Origin: SIG607 sp045605385
Lineage (GTDB): Bacteria; Bacillota; Clostridia; Oscillospirales; Acutalibacteraceae
Direction of reading: 5' to 3'
Assembly: GCA_045605385.1 (NCBI GenBank)
Contig: JAZUPW010000026.1
Span: 1 to 13,434, forward strand
Length of the DNA stretch: 13,434 nt
Shown here: piece by piece, positions 1 to 6,896 of the stretch
How the letters are laid out: every line of letters begins with the position of its first letter
How positions within the stretch are numbered: position 1 is the stretch's first letter
The notes under the pieces: generated by a model
What the model saw: only the letters and a program-made list of their open reading frames with translations
The model's database searches: none
Told to the model about the DNA's origin: nothing
Translations under genes and position numbers: made by a program

Positions 1-27
1 AAAGAAAGAAGGCATTTTTTAAGAAAC

Positions 28-81
28 TTTTTCAAAATGCAGTTATTATAAGCACTTTTCTAAAAAAAGCATTTTGAAAAA
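28..81. repeat. 13-bp perfect inverted repeat, AT-rich
   Basis: TTTTTCAAAATGC at 28-40 is matched exactly by its reverse complement GCATTTTGAAAAA at 69-81, with a 28-nt A/T-rich spacer. The loop is long and no U-tract follows, so it is not a standard terminator. It lies upstream of the first promoter of the window and probably belongs to the 3' region of a gene outside it. Confidence 0.5.
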
Positions 82-91
82 TTTACGTAAC

Positions 92-130
92 AGGCTTTCG
101 GGGTGAAACCGAAAGCTTGTTTGTTTTTAA
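92..130 (+). terminator. Rho-independent terminator of an upstream gene
   Basis: GCTTTCGG (94-101) pairs with CCGAAAGC (109-116) around a 7-nt loop. A-U and G-U pairs extend the stem outward to 92/118, and a T-rich run TTGTTTGTTTTT follows. It lies before the promoter at 132-160, so it ends a transcript entering from the left edge rather than attenuating the ATP-grasp/threonine operon. Confidence 0.8.
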
Positions 131-131
131 A

Positions 132-160
132 TTGACAATTCTCTATATTTGATATATACT
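132..160 (+). promoter_or_regulatory. Strong sigma-A promoter of the ATP-grasp-thrC-thrB operon
   Basis: A perfect -35 TTGACA (132-137) and a -10 TATACT (155-160) are separated by exactly 17 nt. The expected start of transcription is near 167, leaving a leader of only about 20 nt before the ATG at 190. That leader is too short for a T-box or a leader-peptide attenuator. Confidence 0.8.
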
Positions 161-176
161 TAATATATCTATGTAC

Positions 177-183
177 AGTGAGG
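177..183 (+). promoter_or_regulatory. Ribosome binding site that decides the ATP-grasp start
   Basis: AGTGAGG lies 6 nt before ATG 190. A GTG at 178 is in frame but would overlap this site and has no Shine-Dalgarno of its own, so ATG 190 is preferred. Confidence 0.6.
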
Positions 184-189
184 TTTCTT

Positions 190-1185
190 ATGAATATAAC
201 CTATGCAATAAAAAGACTTTTTAAACTTGATTTTTCACGCGCTTTTAGGCAACTTGATAAAACTGCAAAGAAAAGCGGAAAATCTAAAATCTTTATATTT
301 TTCGATATGATATGGTGCGCTCTTGCCTTTGGCGCAGGTCCTAACGATTACGAACTTTTTGAGTTTTATAATTTAAAACACGAAAACCGTAAGACCTATA
401 TTACAAGAGGAATTAACAATTCACTTGTAAAGCGTTTTAACGATAAGGCTTATTGGCATTATTTTGATAATAAAGACGACTTTAACGAAGCATTTAAAGA
501 CTTTATGCACCGCGATTGGATAACCAATACCGAAGTAAGTTACGATGAATTTATTAAATTCTGCGAAAACAAAAAAGCCATAATTTACAAACCTGTTGAC
601 GGCACTTGCGGTAAGGCGGTAGAAAAATACGACCTTCTGGGCGCTAACCTTGAAACGCTTTATGAAGCGCTTAAGGAAAAACCAAAAGGCGTTGTTGAAG
701 AGGTTGTTGTTCAACACCCCGATATGGCATCTGTTTATCCGCTTTCGGTTAACACCGTAAGGGTTGTTACAATACTTAAAGACGGTATTTGTACCCCTGT
801 TTTCGCCTTTTGGAGAATTGGTGCAAACGGCAGTTTTGTAGATAACCTTAATTCGGGCGGAATGGCGGCTATGTTAGATTTAGAAACAGGCAAGGTAACG
901 CTTCCCGCCGCCGATAAAGACGGTATTGTTTATTCAAAGCATCCGTATACGAATGCCGACATTGTAGGCTTTACTATTCCCTGCTGGGACAAAATTTTAG
1001 AAACTGTAGATAAGGCTTCGCGGGTTGTTCCGCAAATTGCTTACGTTGGTTGGGACGTTTGTGTGCGTGAAAACGACATACTGCTTATTGAAGGCAACGC
1101 CTACCCAGGCCACGATATTTTACAACTTCCGGCATATACACCCGATAAAATAGGTCTTAAAAGCCGTGTTGAACCTTTTTGTTAA
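190..1185 (+). CDS. Sugar-transfer-associated ATP-grasp domain protein
   Basis: A 331-residue cytoplasmic protein without signal peptide or membrane segments. Its whole length resembles the sugar-transfer-associated ATP-grasp family (ATPgrasp_ST type), recognised from the TRGIN segment, KPVDGTCGK near residues 134-142 (nucleotide-binding lysine and glycine loop), SVNTVRVVT near 186-194, DNxNSGGM near 218-225, GWD near 287-289 and the metal-binding IEGNxYPGHD near 300-309. Known ATP-grasp enzymes join a carboxylate to an amine or thiol through an acyl-phosphate. In this subfamily the substrate is generally unknown, and members often lie beside glycosyltransferases or surface-polymer genes. Here it is the first gene of a tight transcript, with thrC starting 27 nt after its stop and no terminator between, so it should be co-expressed with threonine synthesis. 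Family assignment is firm; a role linked to threonine or homoserine is only inference. Confidence 0.85.
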   Translation: MNITYAIKRLFKLDFSRAFRQLDKTAKKSGKSKIFIFFDMIWCALAFGAGPNDYELFEFYNLKHENRKTYITRGINNSLVKRFNDKAYWHYFDNKDDFNEAFKDFMHRDWITNTEVSYDEFIKFCENKKAIIYKPVDGTCGKAVEKYDLLGANLETLYEALKEKPKGVVEEVVVQHPDMASVYPLSVNTVRVVTILKDGICTPVFAFWRIGANGSFVDNLNSGGMAAMLDLETGKVTLPAADKDGIVYSKHPYTNADIVGFTIPCWDKILETVDKASRVVPQIAYVGWDVCVRENDILLIEGNAYPGHDILQLPAYTPDKIGLKSRVEPFC

Positions 1186-1212
1186 AAGCACAAAACTTTA
1201 GGAGAATTAATA

Positions 1213-2688
1213 ATGATTTACAACAGCACAAGAAACAACAATTTAACCGCTAACAGCGCAGAAGCTGTACTTAAAGGCATTGCCGATGACGGCGGACTTT
1301 TTATGATAAAGGATTTTTCAAAACTCAATTTTGATTACAAAGACGTTTTAGGTCTTCCCACAATGGAAATGAGCGAAAAAATCCTTGGTACGCTGCTTGA
1401 CGATTTCGGCGAAAAGCAAATGCACGGTATGGTACAAAGGGCTTATTCGGGCAAGTTTGAAACCGATGAGTTAACCCCCACCGTTAAGGTTGGCGACCGT
1501 TTTGTTACCGAACTTTTCAGAGGTCCTACAAGCGCATTTAAAGACGTTGCTTTATCGGTACTTCCTCAGCTTATGATGGGTTCGCGCAAACTGTTAGGCG
1601 AAGAAAAAGAAACCGTTATACTTACTGCAACAAGCGGTGACACAGGTAAAGCCGCACTTGAAGGTTTTCACGACGTAGAGGGTGTCCGCATTATAGTTTT
1701 CTACCCCGAAAACGGTGTAAGCGCGGTTCAGAAGGCTCAAATGGTAACACAAAAAGGTAAAAACGTTTGTGTTTGCGCTGTTAAAGGCAATTTTGACGAT
1801 GCGCAGACAGGCGTTAAAAAAGCCTTCGCACACTTCAGCGAAAACGCTGTAGACGGTATTGCTTTTTCAAGCGCTAACTCTATAAATATAGGCCGATTAG
1901 CGCCTCAGCTTGTTTATTACTTTAAGGCATACAGCGATTTAGTTGATAAAAAAGAAATAAACGTAGGCGATAAAATTAACTTTGTGGTTCCCACAGGAAA
2001 CTTTGGTAATATTCTTGCAGGTTACTTTGCAAAATGTATGGGACTTCCCATAAACAAACTTGTTTGCGCTTCAAATGCAAACAACATTCTTACCGATTTT
2101 ATTAATACGGGTGTTTATGATAAGCGCAGAAGTTTTTATAAAACAGTTTCGCCTTCTATGGATATACTTGTTTCAAGCAATCTTGAACGCCTTTTATATT
2201 TACTTAGTGATGGCGATGACAAAAAAATTGCGCAGTATATGAGCGACTTAAACGAAAAAGGTTTTTATAAGGTAGATGATACTTTACTTGGCAGAATTAA
2301 AGAAACCTTTATTGCAGGTTGCTGTAACGATGCCAAAACTTTGCAGACTATAGATAAGGTTTATAAAGAAACGGGTTACGTGTGCGATACCCACACCGCC
2401 GTTGCATTTAACGTAAGCCTTGCTAACGAACTTACAGGCAAAACAGTTATTCTTTCTACTGCTTCGCCCTATAAATTTCCCGTTTCGGTTTTAAGCGCGT
2501 TAGGGGAAACCCCCGATGCTAACGAATTTAAGGTTATGGAGCAATTAAATAAGAAAACAGGCGTAATAATACCCTCTAATCTTTGCGGTCTTGAAATGGC
2601 TGAAGTGCTTCATACCGACGTTATTGAAAAAGAAGATTTAATTTCTTACGTTAAAGGAAAGGCAGAGGAAAAGAATTGGAACAAATAA
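1213..2688 (+). CDS. thrC: Threonine synthase
   Basis: This PLP enzyme converts O-phospho-L-homoserine to L-threonine and phosphate in the cytoplasm, the last step of threonine synthesis. The 491-residue length fits the long bacterial class with the N-terminal signature YNSTRN and EAVxxGIADDGGLF (residues 3-30). The PLP-binding lysine is K110 in GPTSAFKD. SGDTGKAA (141-148) and the phosphate-contacting GNFGN (262-266) are intact, as is SSANSINIGRL (219-229). The start is supported by AGGAG at 1200-1204, 8 nt upstream. It follows the ATP-grasp gene by 27 nt and its last 13 nt overlap the homoserine kinase start, so the two threonine enzymes are translationally linked. Nothing is missing or frameshifted. 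Assignment is secure from motifs and from the adjacent thrB. Confidence 0.97.
   Translation: MIYNSTRNNNLTANSAEAVLKGIADDGGLFMIKDFSKLNFDYKDVLGLPTMEMSEKILGTLLDDFGEKQMHGMVQRAYSGKFETDELTPTVKVGDRFVTELFRGPTSAFKDVALSVLPQLMMGSRKLLGEEKETVILTATSGDTGKAALEGFHDVEGVRIIVFYPENGVSAVQKAQMVTQKGKNVCVCAVKGNFDDAQTGVKKAFAHFSENAVDGIAFSSANSINIGRLAPQLVYYFKAYSDLVDKKEINVGDKINFVVPTGNFGNILAGYFAKCMGLPINKLVCASNANNILTDFINTGVYDKRRSFYKTVSPSMDILVSSNLERLLYLLSDGDDKKIAQYMSDLNEKGFYKVDDTLLGRIKETFIAGCCNDAKTLQTIDKVYKETGYVCDTHTAVAFNVSLANELTGKTVILSTASPYKFPVSVLSALGETPDANEFKVMEQLNKKTGVIIPSNLCGLEMAEVLHTDVIEKEDLISYVKGKAEEKNWNK
2664..2668 (+). promoter_or_regulatory. Ribosome binding site for the TTG start of thrB
   Basis: AGAGG inside the thrC coding end lies 7 nt before TTG 2676. 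The first GHMP-kinase residues (EQITVRVPAT) begin directly after this TTG, and no ATG or GTG is positioned to provide them. Confidence 0.6.
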
Positions 2689-3560
2689 CGGTACGCGTTC
2701 CTGCCACAACGGCAAACTTAGGTCCCGGATTTGACAGCGTAGGCTGTGCTTTTACACTTTATAACACAATAACCTTTAGAAAAAGTGAAAAACTTGAATT
2801 TGAAGGCTGCGATGAAAAGTATGCCAACGAAAACAACTTGGCGGTTGTAGCCCTTAATAAAGCACTTGCAAAAAAAGGTTTGAAAGCAACCGGTGTAAAG
2901 GTTATTTTTGAAAACGTAGACGTTCCCGTTTCACGCGGACTCGGTTCAAGCGCGGCTTTAATAGTTGCAGGCGCATTTGCGGCTAACGAACTGTATAATT
3001 TAAACCTTACAAAACACGATATTCTTTGTATTTGCAATGAAATAGAAGGACATCCCGATAACCTTTCCCCCGCAATTTACGGCGGGCTTACCGCTTCGCT
3101 TACAAAAGACGGCGTTCCTTATTCGGTGCATTACGATATACACAGAAAAATTTCTTTTGTGGCGCTTATTCCCGATTTTGAACTTGAAACAAGTTTGGCA
3201 AGAAGCGTACTTCCGAAAACCGTTGCCCACAGCGATGCCGTATTTAACGAATCGCACTTGGCGGTGCTTTTAAAGGCGCTTGAAAACGGCGATACACAGC
3301 TTATTTCATTAGCGCTTGACGATAAACTGCATCAACCATACCGTTTTAATCTTATAAAGGGATATGAAACAGCAAAGAAGTGCGCCTTTGATAACGGATG
3401 CATTTCATTTTGCATAAGCGGTGCAGGGCCTACCTGCCTATGCCTTACCGAAAATCAGGATTTTGCAGAAAATCTTAAAGAAGATTTGAAAAAGAACGGT
3501 CTTGGCAGTTGGAAAGTATTAAACCTTAACGTAGATTACGAAGGCGCCAAAGCAATATAA
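2676..3560 (+). CDS. thrB: Homoserine kinase
   Basis: A GHMP-family kinase that phosphorylates L-homoserine with ATP to O-phosphohomoserine, the substrate of the preceding thrC product. The 294 residues match the usual length. Visible motifs are the N-terminal VRVPATTANLGPGFD (6-20), the GHMP ATP-binding loop PVSRGLGSSAA (84-93), EGHPDN (124-129) and the C-terminal ISGAGPTCL (248-256) that closes the active site. It starts at TTG 2676 inside thrC, a 13-nt overlap suggesting coupled translation at a reduced rate. The stop at 3558-3560 is followed within a few bases by a terminator, so it is the last gene of the operon. The pathway's earlier genes (aspartokinase, homoserine dehydrogenase) are not in the window. 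Confidence 0.97.
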   Translation: MEQITVRVPATTANLGPGFDSVGCAFTLYNTITFRKSEKLEFEGCDEKYANENNLAVVALNKALAKKGLKATGVKVIFENVDVPVSRGLGSSAALIVAGAFAANELYNLNLTKHDILCICNEIEGHPDNLSPAIYGGLTASLTKDGVPYSVHYDIHRKISFVALIPDFELETSLARSVLPKTVAHSDAVFNESHLAVLLKALENGDTQLISLALDDKLHQPYRFNLIKGYETAKKCAFDNGCISFCISGAGPTCLCLTENQDFAENLKEDLKKNGLGSWKVLNLNVDYEGAKAI

Positions 3561-3565
3561 AATTT

Positions 3566-3594
3566 AAACCGAGAAGTTTTAAACTTCTCGGTTT
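3566..3594. terminator. Bidirectional terminator between thrB and the esterase block
   Basis: CCGAGAAGTTT and its complement form a near-perfect palindrome centred at 3580, with A/T pairs extending it to 3566/3594. It is followed by T6 on the plus strand and by T-rich sequence on the minus strand. It sits 5 nt after the thrB stop and 7 nt after the stop of the convergent esterase gene, so it serves both. Confidence 0.9.
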
Positions 3595-3601
3595 TTTAAT
3601 T

Positions 3602-6600
3602 TTAGGCCAAATCATTTTCTATAAGGAAGCTGTAGAGGGCTTCGCCCATTTGTGTGTGCTCGGCAACTGTTGGGTGTCCTGCGCCGCCCGAATTACCGTT
3701 TGGTAATAAAACGGTGTAATATCCGTTTTCAGCGCCGCCAAGCTCCGCCATAGTTCTTTCACTTATGGTTTGATAAGAGGTGGTCATACCGCCGTTTATC
3801 CAAACAACCTTAGCGTTTGGATTGTGTTGCTTAACAAGTGCTATAACCTCTTTCATCTGAGCAACGGCATTGTCGGCATCGCCCGTCATCCACTTACCTG
3901 TTGCACTTTGCCAACCCGACCAATAGTCGTTAGTACCAAGGTAAATACAAACTATATCTGCCTCACGGTTGTTTACGTATGCTGTTTCCTTATCTCTGAA
4001 GGTGTTCTGCAATGGATACATTAAATCCCAAGAAGATTCATCGCTGTGGCTTCCGCCCGAGGAATACTCAAAACCTGCGCCGCTTTTTGAACGCATACGG
4101 TAGTCGGCGCCCAACTTTTTAGCAGTAAAGAATGCATAAGTCTGGCTTCCGTCGTTATATTTTGCCGAAGTATTATTCTTGTCAAGATTACCCGTTCCGC
4201 AGGTAATAGAGTCACCTATAAATTCAATAAGAAGCTCGTTTTCTTCTACTTTTTCAAGTGTACCCTTCATAGTAACACTTAAAAGGTCACTTGTACCGTT
4301 TGCTGCCTCTGATCTTCTTATAAACTCTATGGTATGAACACCAATTCCGCTAATATCCACGCTTACGGTATATTCATTCTTAGCGGAATCACTAAGTTTC
4401 GGTTCAAACACCTTGTCAACACGCTGACCGTCTATATATACGGTATAGGACTGCTTATCTACGTCCCTTGGAATGCGAAGTTTAAACTCAACCGTACCTG
4501 TGCAATATGCCTTAACTACAGCCGTATTTGCCGTCCAGTCGAATGTAATTCCATCGTCAAGTTTTCTGTATGCGCCCTGAATTTTAACCTTTTCAAGCAC
4601 GTTTTCATCACTAAAGTAATACGTATTATTGGTCAACTCGTTATACCTCTTTATATATTCTACCGAATAAGTCTTTTGCTCGGTAGAATAAATTTTTCCG
4701 TCACTCGTTTTTATATACGCGCGAACTGTAAAGGCTCTTGTATCGTTAATATCAAAATCCTTAACGTAATAACTAAAGGTGGTAGTTGTATCGGTTTGAT
4801 TCCAACAAACATCAAAATTATCTGTTTTAGATACCTTGAAAACGCCTTCGGTATATTCAGTAAGAAGATTTTGGCTATCACCCTTATAAATTAAAAATCC
4901 ACGTTCGGTTATGTCTGCATTGCTGTTATAAGAAGCATAAACCCTAATAGCCTGAGATTCAGCCACTTCTTCTGCTTCGGGGGTAAGCACCGAAGCGCCA
5001 CCAAAGTTAATTTCAGGATTTTTTTCTATCTTTATGCTCTTTACAACAAGTTTGTTATAACCAAATTGGCTATCTCCGGGTTCTGAAGAAATTTTATTTC
5101 CATTAGCATCGTATCTGTTAGGAAGCGTTGCCGAATAAACGTTTACGCCAATTACGGGCATAACTCCTGCAAAAGAGCCTGTTTCAATAGTATACTCTTC
5201 GGTTATCCAATCGGTAACCTCGGTATACTTTTTATCGCTTGTTGCATAAGTAAAGGCAATGTTCTGTAAATCTCTTCTTGCGCTTTCACGCATACCAATA
5301 CCAACGTTAAAGGAAACGTAACCGCCCGCATAGGTGCTGCCGTCGGGCAAGGTACCAACCTCTTCTGCCGTTATAATATCGGCTACCTTATATTCAATGG
5401 TAATTTTGTAAGAGGTGTTTTCTTCTGCTACGTAAACCTCGTTGTTTTGGTCGCTAAGAAGCATTGCGCCTCTGCCGCCCCAAGGCTGTGTTACGTAAAA
5501 TTCAGCGCCGTCACCGGTGAATTTTTTAAAGGTCCAACCCATACGGTCAACGTGGCTTAAATATTCACCCTTTGCATCGCCTGTAATACAGGTAGGATAA
5601 ACAAGTTTTCCCGCTAAGGTGTTTGTATTAAGCATATCCATGGTAAAGGAGTTGCTGTAAGACTTAAAGCCAGCGTAAAGTTTAACCACACTCGGAGGCA
5701 AAAGTTGTGTAGTATCTACGATATTTTTGCATTCCTTATCGGTATACCAACCCGAGAAATACTTACCTTCGGGCGCGGTTGGAATAAAATAAGGAATATT
5801 ATCTCTGTTTTCTCCGTCAACACTCTTTACAACCTCGCCGTCAACTATCATATCAACGCCCGGTGTATAACCGTTTTCCCAGATTTCAATAGATTCAATG
5901 CTATATGTAAAGGGATAAACCGTACCTGTAGCACTATCGGTATAAGTACCGCCTGAGAAACGTAAGGACAAATAGTTATTAAGCTTCTTTGTGTCTTGAA
6001 CTCCGTTGCCATCGGCATCTATAGGTGACATATCAGACTTTTTATAAAGCGGAACATTAAAACTGTAGCTATCGTTAGCTGCATCATAAACAGCATAGCC
6101 TTTATTGTCTTCTGCCGAAGGCACGGCTAAATATTTAGTTTTGTTAATAACGCTTGCCGTATCGGTATAAATACCTTTGTGACCCTGTGCCCAGGAGTTA
6201 CCGTTGTTAAGAGTAAGACCCGCAGCATAAACAGATTGGTTTGCGTTAGATACTTTACTGTTTGAAAGATAAACAATTTTTTCTACACTATCTTCGCCCT
6301 CGCAACCAACAGTAGTAACCTCACGGTTATCATTATAATAATTTTCATACCAAGCATTACAGCGTTCGTTAGCACCTGCAAGTAAAATCCCTGCTTGTGA
6401 ATAAGCAATTTCGGTTTCCATATATGCATTAATCTTAACAACGTAGGTTTTACCCGGCTGAGTTTCAAAAGGCTTGCCCTCGCTTGTAAGGGGTGTAAAA
6501 TAAGCGGTATCGGTTAGTTTTAACTCAAGAACGTCAACGCCATTTTTACCACTTGAGTCGGTCATGGTTTTATAGTTAGCCGAATTTGTTGCATTTTTAT

Positions 6601-6823
6601 CGGTATAACTCCAGAAAGGATAAAATGTGTTGTTTTTATAGGTGACAGTCTGATTTAATTTAGAATTGTAATCAAACATATCTCCTTCTTCACCAAAGGT
6701 GAACTTATAATACTTTCCAAGGCTGTTCTTTATTTCTTCTGATTTTTCGGTAGTGGCAAAAGCTGTTACACAAAGCGAAAAAATCATAACAACACTTAGC
6801 AAAACACATATTATTCTTTTCAT
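3602..6823 (-). CDS. Secreted multidomain CE2-like SGNH esterase (1073 aa)
   Basis: An exported protein: residues 1-23 are a signal peptide (MKRII, hydrophobic core, AFA|TT cleavage). Residues about 40-320 are beta-rich and carbohydrate-binding-like. About 325-388 form one InlB/Listeria-Bacteroides-type repeat (KYFSGWYTD). About 391-605 are a module shared with its neighbour, and about 607-728 an IRVYASY...ERGFLI beta domain. About 735-855 resemble the jelly-roll N-domain of carbohydrate esterase family 2, and 863-1073 are the SGNH hydrolase with FIGDSIT (Ser872), LGTND (Asn965) and GAGHPTV (His1050). Known CE2 enzymes remove O-acetyl groups from xylan or mannan-type sugars; this substrate is inferred. 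The Asp usually three residues before the catalytic His is Gly. No LPXTG, SLH or full dockerin is visible. An in-frame ATG lies at 6844, but GGGAG at 6831-6835 and the signal peptide favour 6823. Confidence 0.85.
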   Translation of the reverse strand: MKRIICVLLSVVMIFSLCVTAFATTEKSEEIKNSLGKYYKFTFGEEGDMFDYNSKLNQTVTYKNNTFYPFWSYTDKNATNSANYKTMTDSSGKNGVDVLELKLTDTAYFTPLTSEGKPFETQPGKTYVVKINAYMETEIAYSQAGILLAGANERCNAWYENYYNDNREVTTVGCEGEDSVEKIVYLSNSKVSNANQSVYAAGLTLNNGNSWAQGHKGIYTDTASVINKTKYLAVPSAEDNKGYAVYDAANDSYSFNVPLYKKSDMSPIDADGNGVQDTKKLNNYLSLRFSGGTYTDSATGTVYPFTYSIESIEIWENGYTPGVDMIVDGEVVKSVDGENRDNIPYFIPTAPEGKYFSGWYTDKECKNIVDTTQLLPPSVVKLYAGFKSYSNSFTMDMLNTNTLAGKLVYPTCITGDAKGEYLSHVDRMGWTFKKFTGDGAEFYVTQPWGGRGAMLLSDQNNEVYVAEENTSYKITIEYKVADIITAEEVGTLPDGSTYAGGYVSFNVGIGMRESARRDLQNIAFTYATSDKKYTEVTDWITEEYTIETGSFAGVMPVIGVNVYSATLPNRYDANGNKISSEPGDSQFGYNKLVVKSIKIEKNPEINFGGASVLTPEAEEVAESQAIRVYASYNSNADITERGFLIYKGDSQNLLTEYTEGVFKVSKTDNFDVCWNQTDTTTTFSYYVKDFDINDTRAFTVRAYIKTSDGKIYSTEQKTYSVEYIKRYNELTNNTYYFSDENVLEKVKIQGAYRKLDDGITFDWTANTAVVKAYCTGTVEFKLRIPRDVDKQSYTVYIDGQRVDKVFEPKLSDSAKNEYTVSVDISGIGVHTIEFIRRSEAANGTSDLLSVTMKGTLEKVEENELLIEFIGDSITCGTGNLDKNNTSAKYNDGSQTYAFFTAKKLGADYRMRSKSGAGFEYSSGGSHSDESSWDLMYPLQNTFRDKETAYVNNREADIVCIYLGTNDYWSGWQSATGKWMTGDADNAVAQMKEVIALVKQHNPNAKVVWINGGMTTSYQTISERTMAELGGAENGYYTVLLPNGNSGGAGHPTVAEHTQMGEALYSFLIENDLA

Positions 6824-6830
6824 AATTTTT

Positions 6831-6835
6831 CTCCC
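6831..6835 (-). promoter_or_regulatory. Ribosome binding site deciding the start of the 1073-aa esterase
   Basis: GGGAG on the minus strand is 7 nt before ATG 6823. The alternative ATG at 6844 would place this site inside the gene and add seven polar residues in front of the signal peptide. Confidence 0.7.
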
Positions 6836-6852
6836 AATACTCATTTTAATTA

Positions 6853-6881
6853 ATTTTACATAACCTTCTTTGTGAAGTGAA
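6853..6881 (-). promoter_or_regulatory. Possible internal promoter between the two esterase genes
   Basis: On the minus strand TTCACT (6876-6881; 4 of 6 to consensus) and TAAAAT (6853-6858; 5 of 6) are separated by 17 nt. The 73-nt gap between the esterase genes has no terminator, so read-through from the upstream esterase promoter is also expected. The call rests on sequence match alone. Confidence 0.35.
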
Positions 6882-6896
6882 ACGTCGGCTTAAATT

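Noticed and set aside
178..189. GTG 178 as start of the ATP-grasp gene
   Set aside because: The GTG forms part of the Shine-Dalgarno for ATG 190 and has none of its own; the added four residues are not needed by the fold.
130..189. Threonine-type attenuator or T-box before the threonine operon
   Set aside because: The hairpin at 92-130 lies before the promoter, and the leader after the predicted start is only about 20 nt with no leader peptide.
4334..4894. Long plus-strand open frame (186 codons) opposite the esterase gene
   Set aside because: It is a shadow of the strongly coding minus strand: cysteine- and isoleucine-rich translation, no binding site and no recognisable domain. The same holds for other opposite-strand frames at 7200-7661, 9363-9725 and 9811-10176.
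6824..6844. ATG 6844 as start of the 1073-aa esterase
   Set aside because: It would bury the GGGAG binding site in the gene and put polar residues before the signal peptide; ATG 6823 is better supported.
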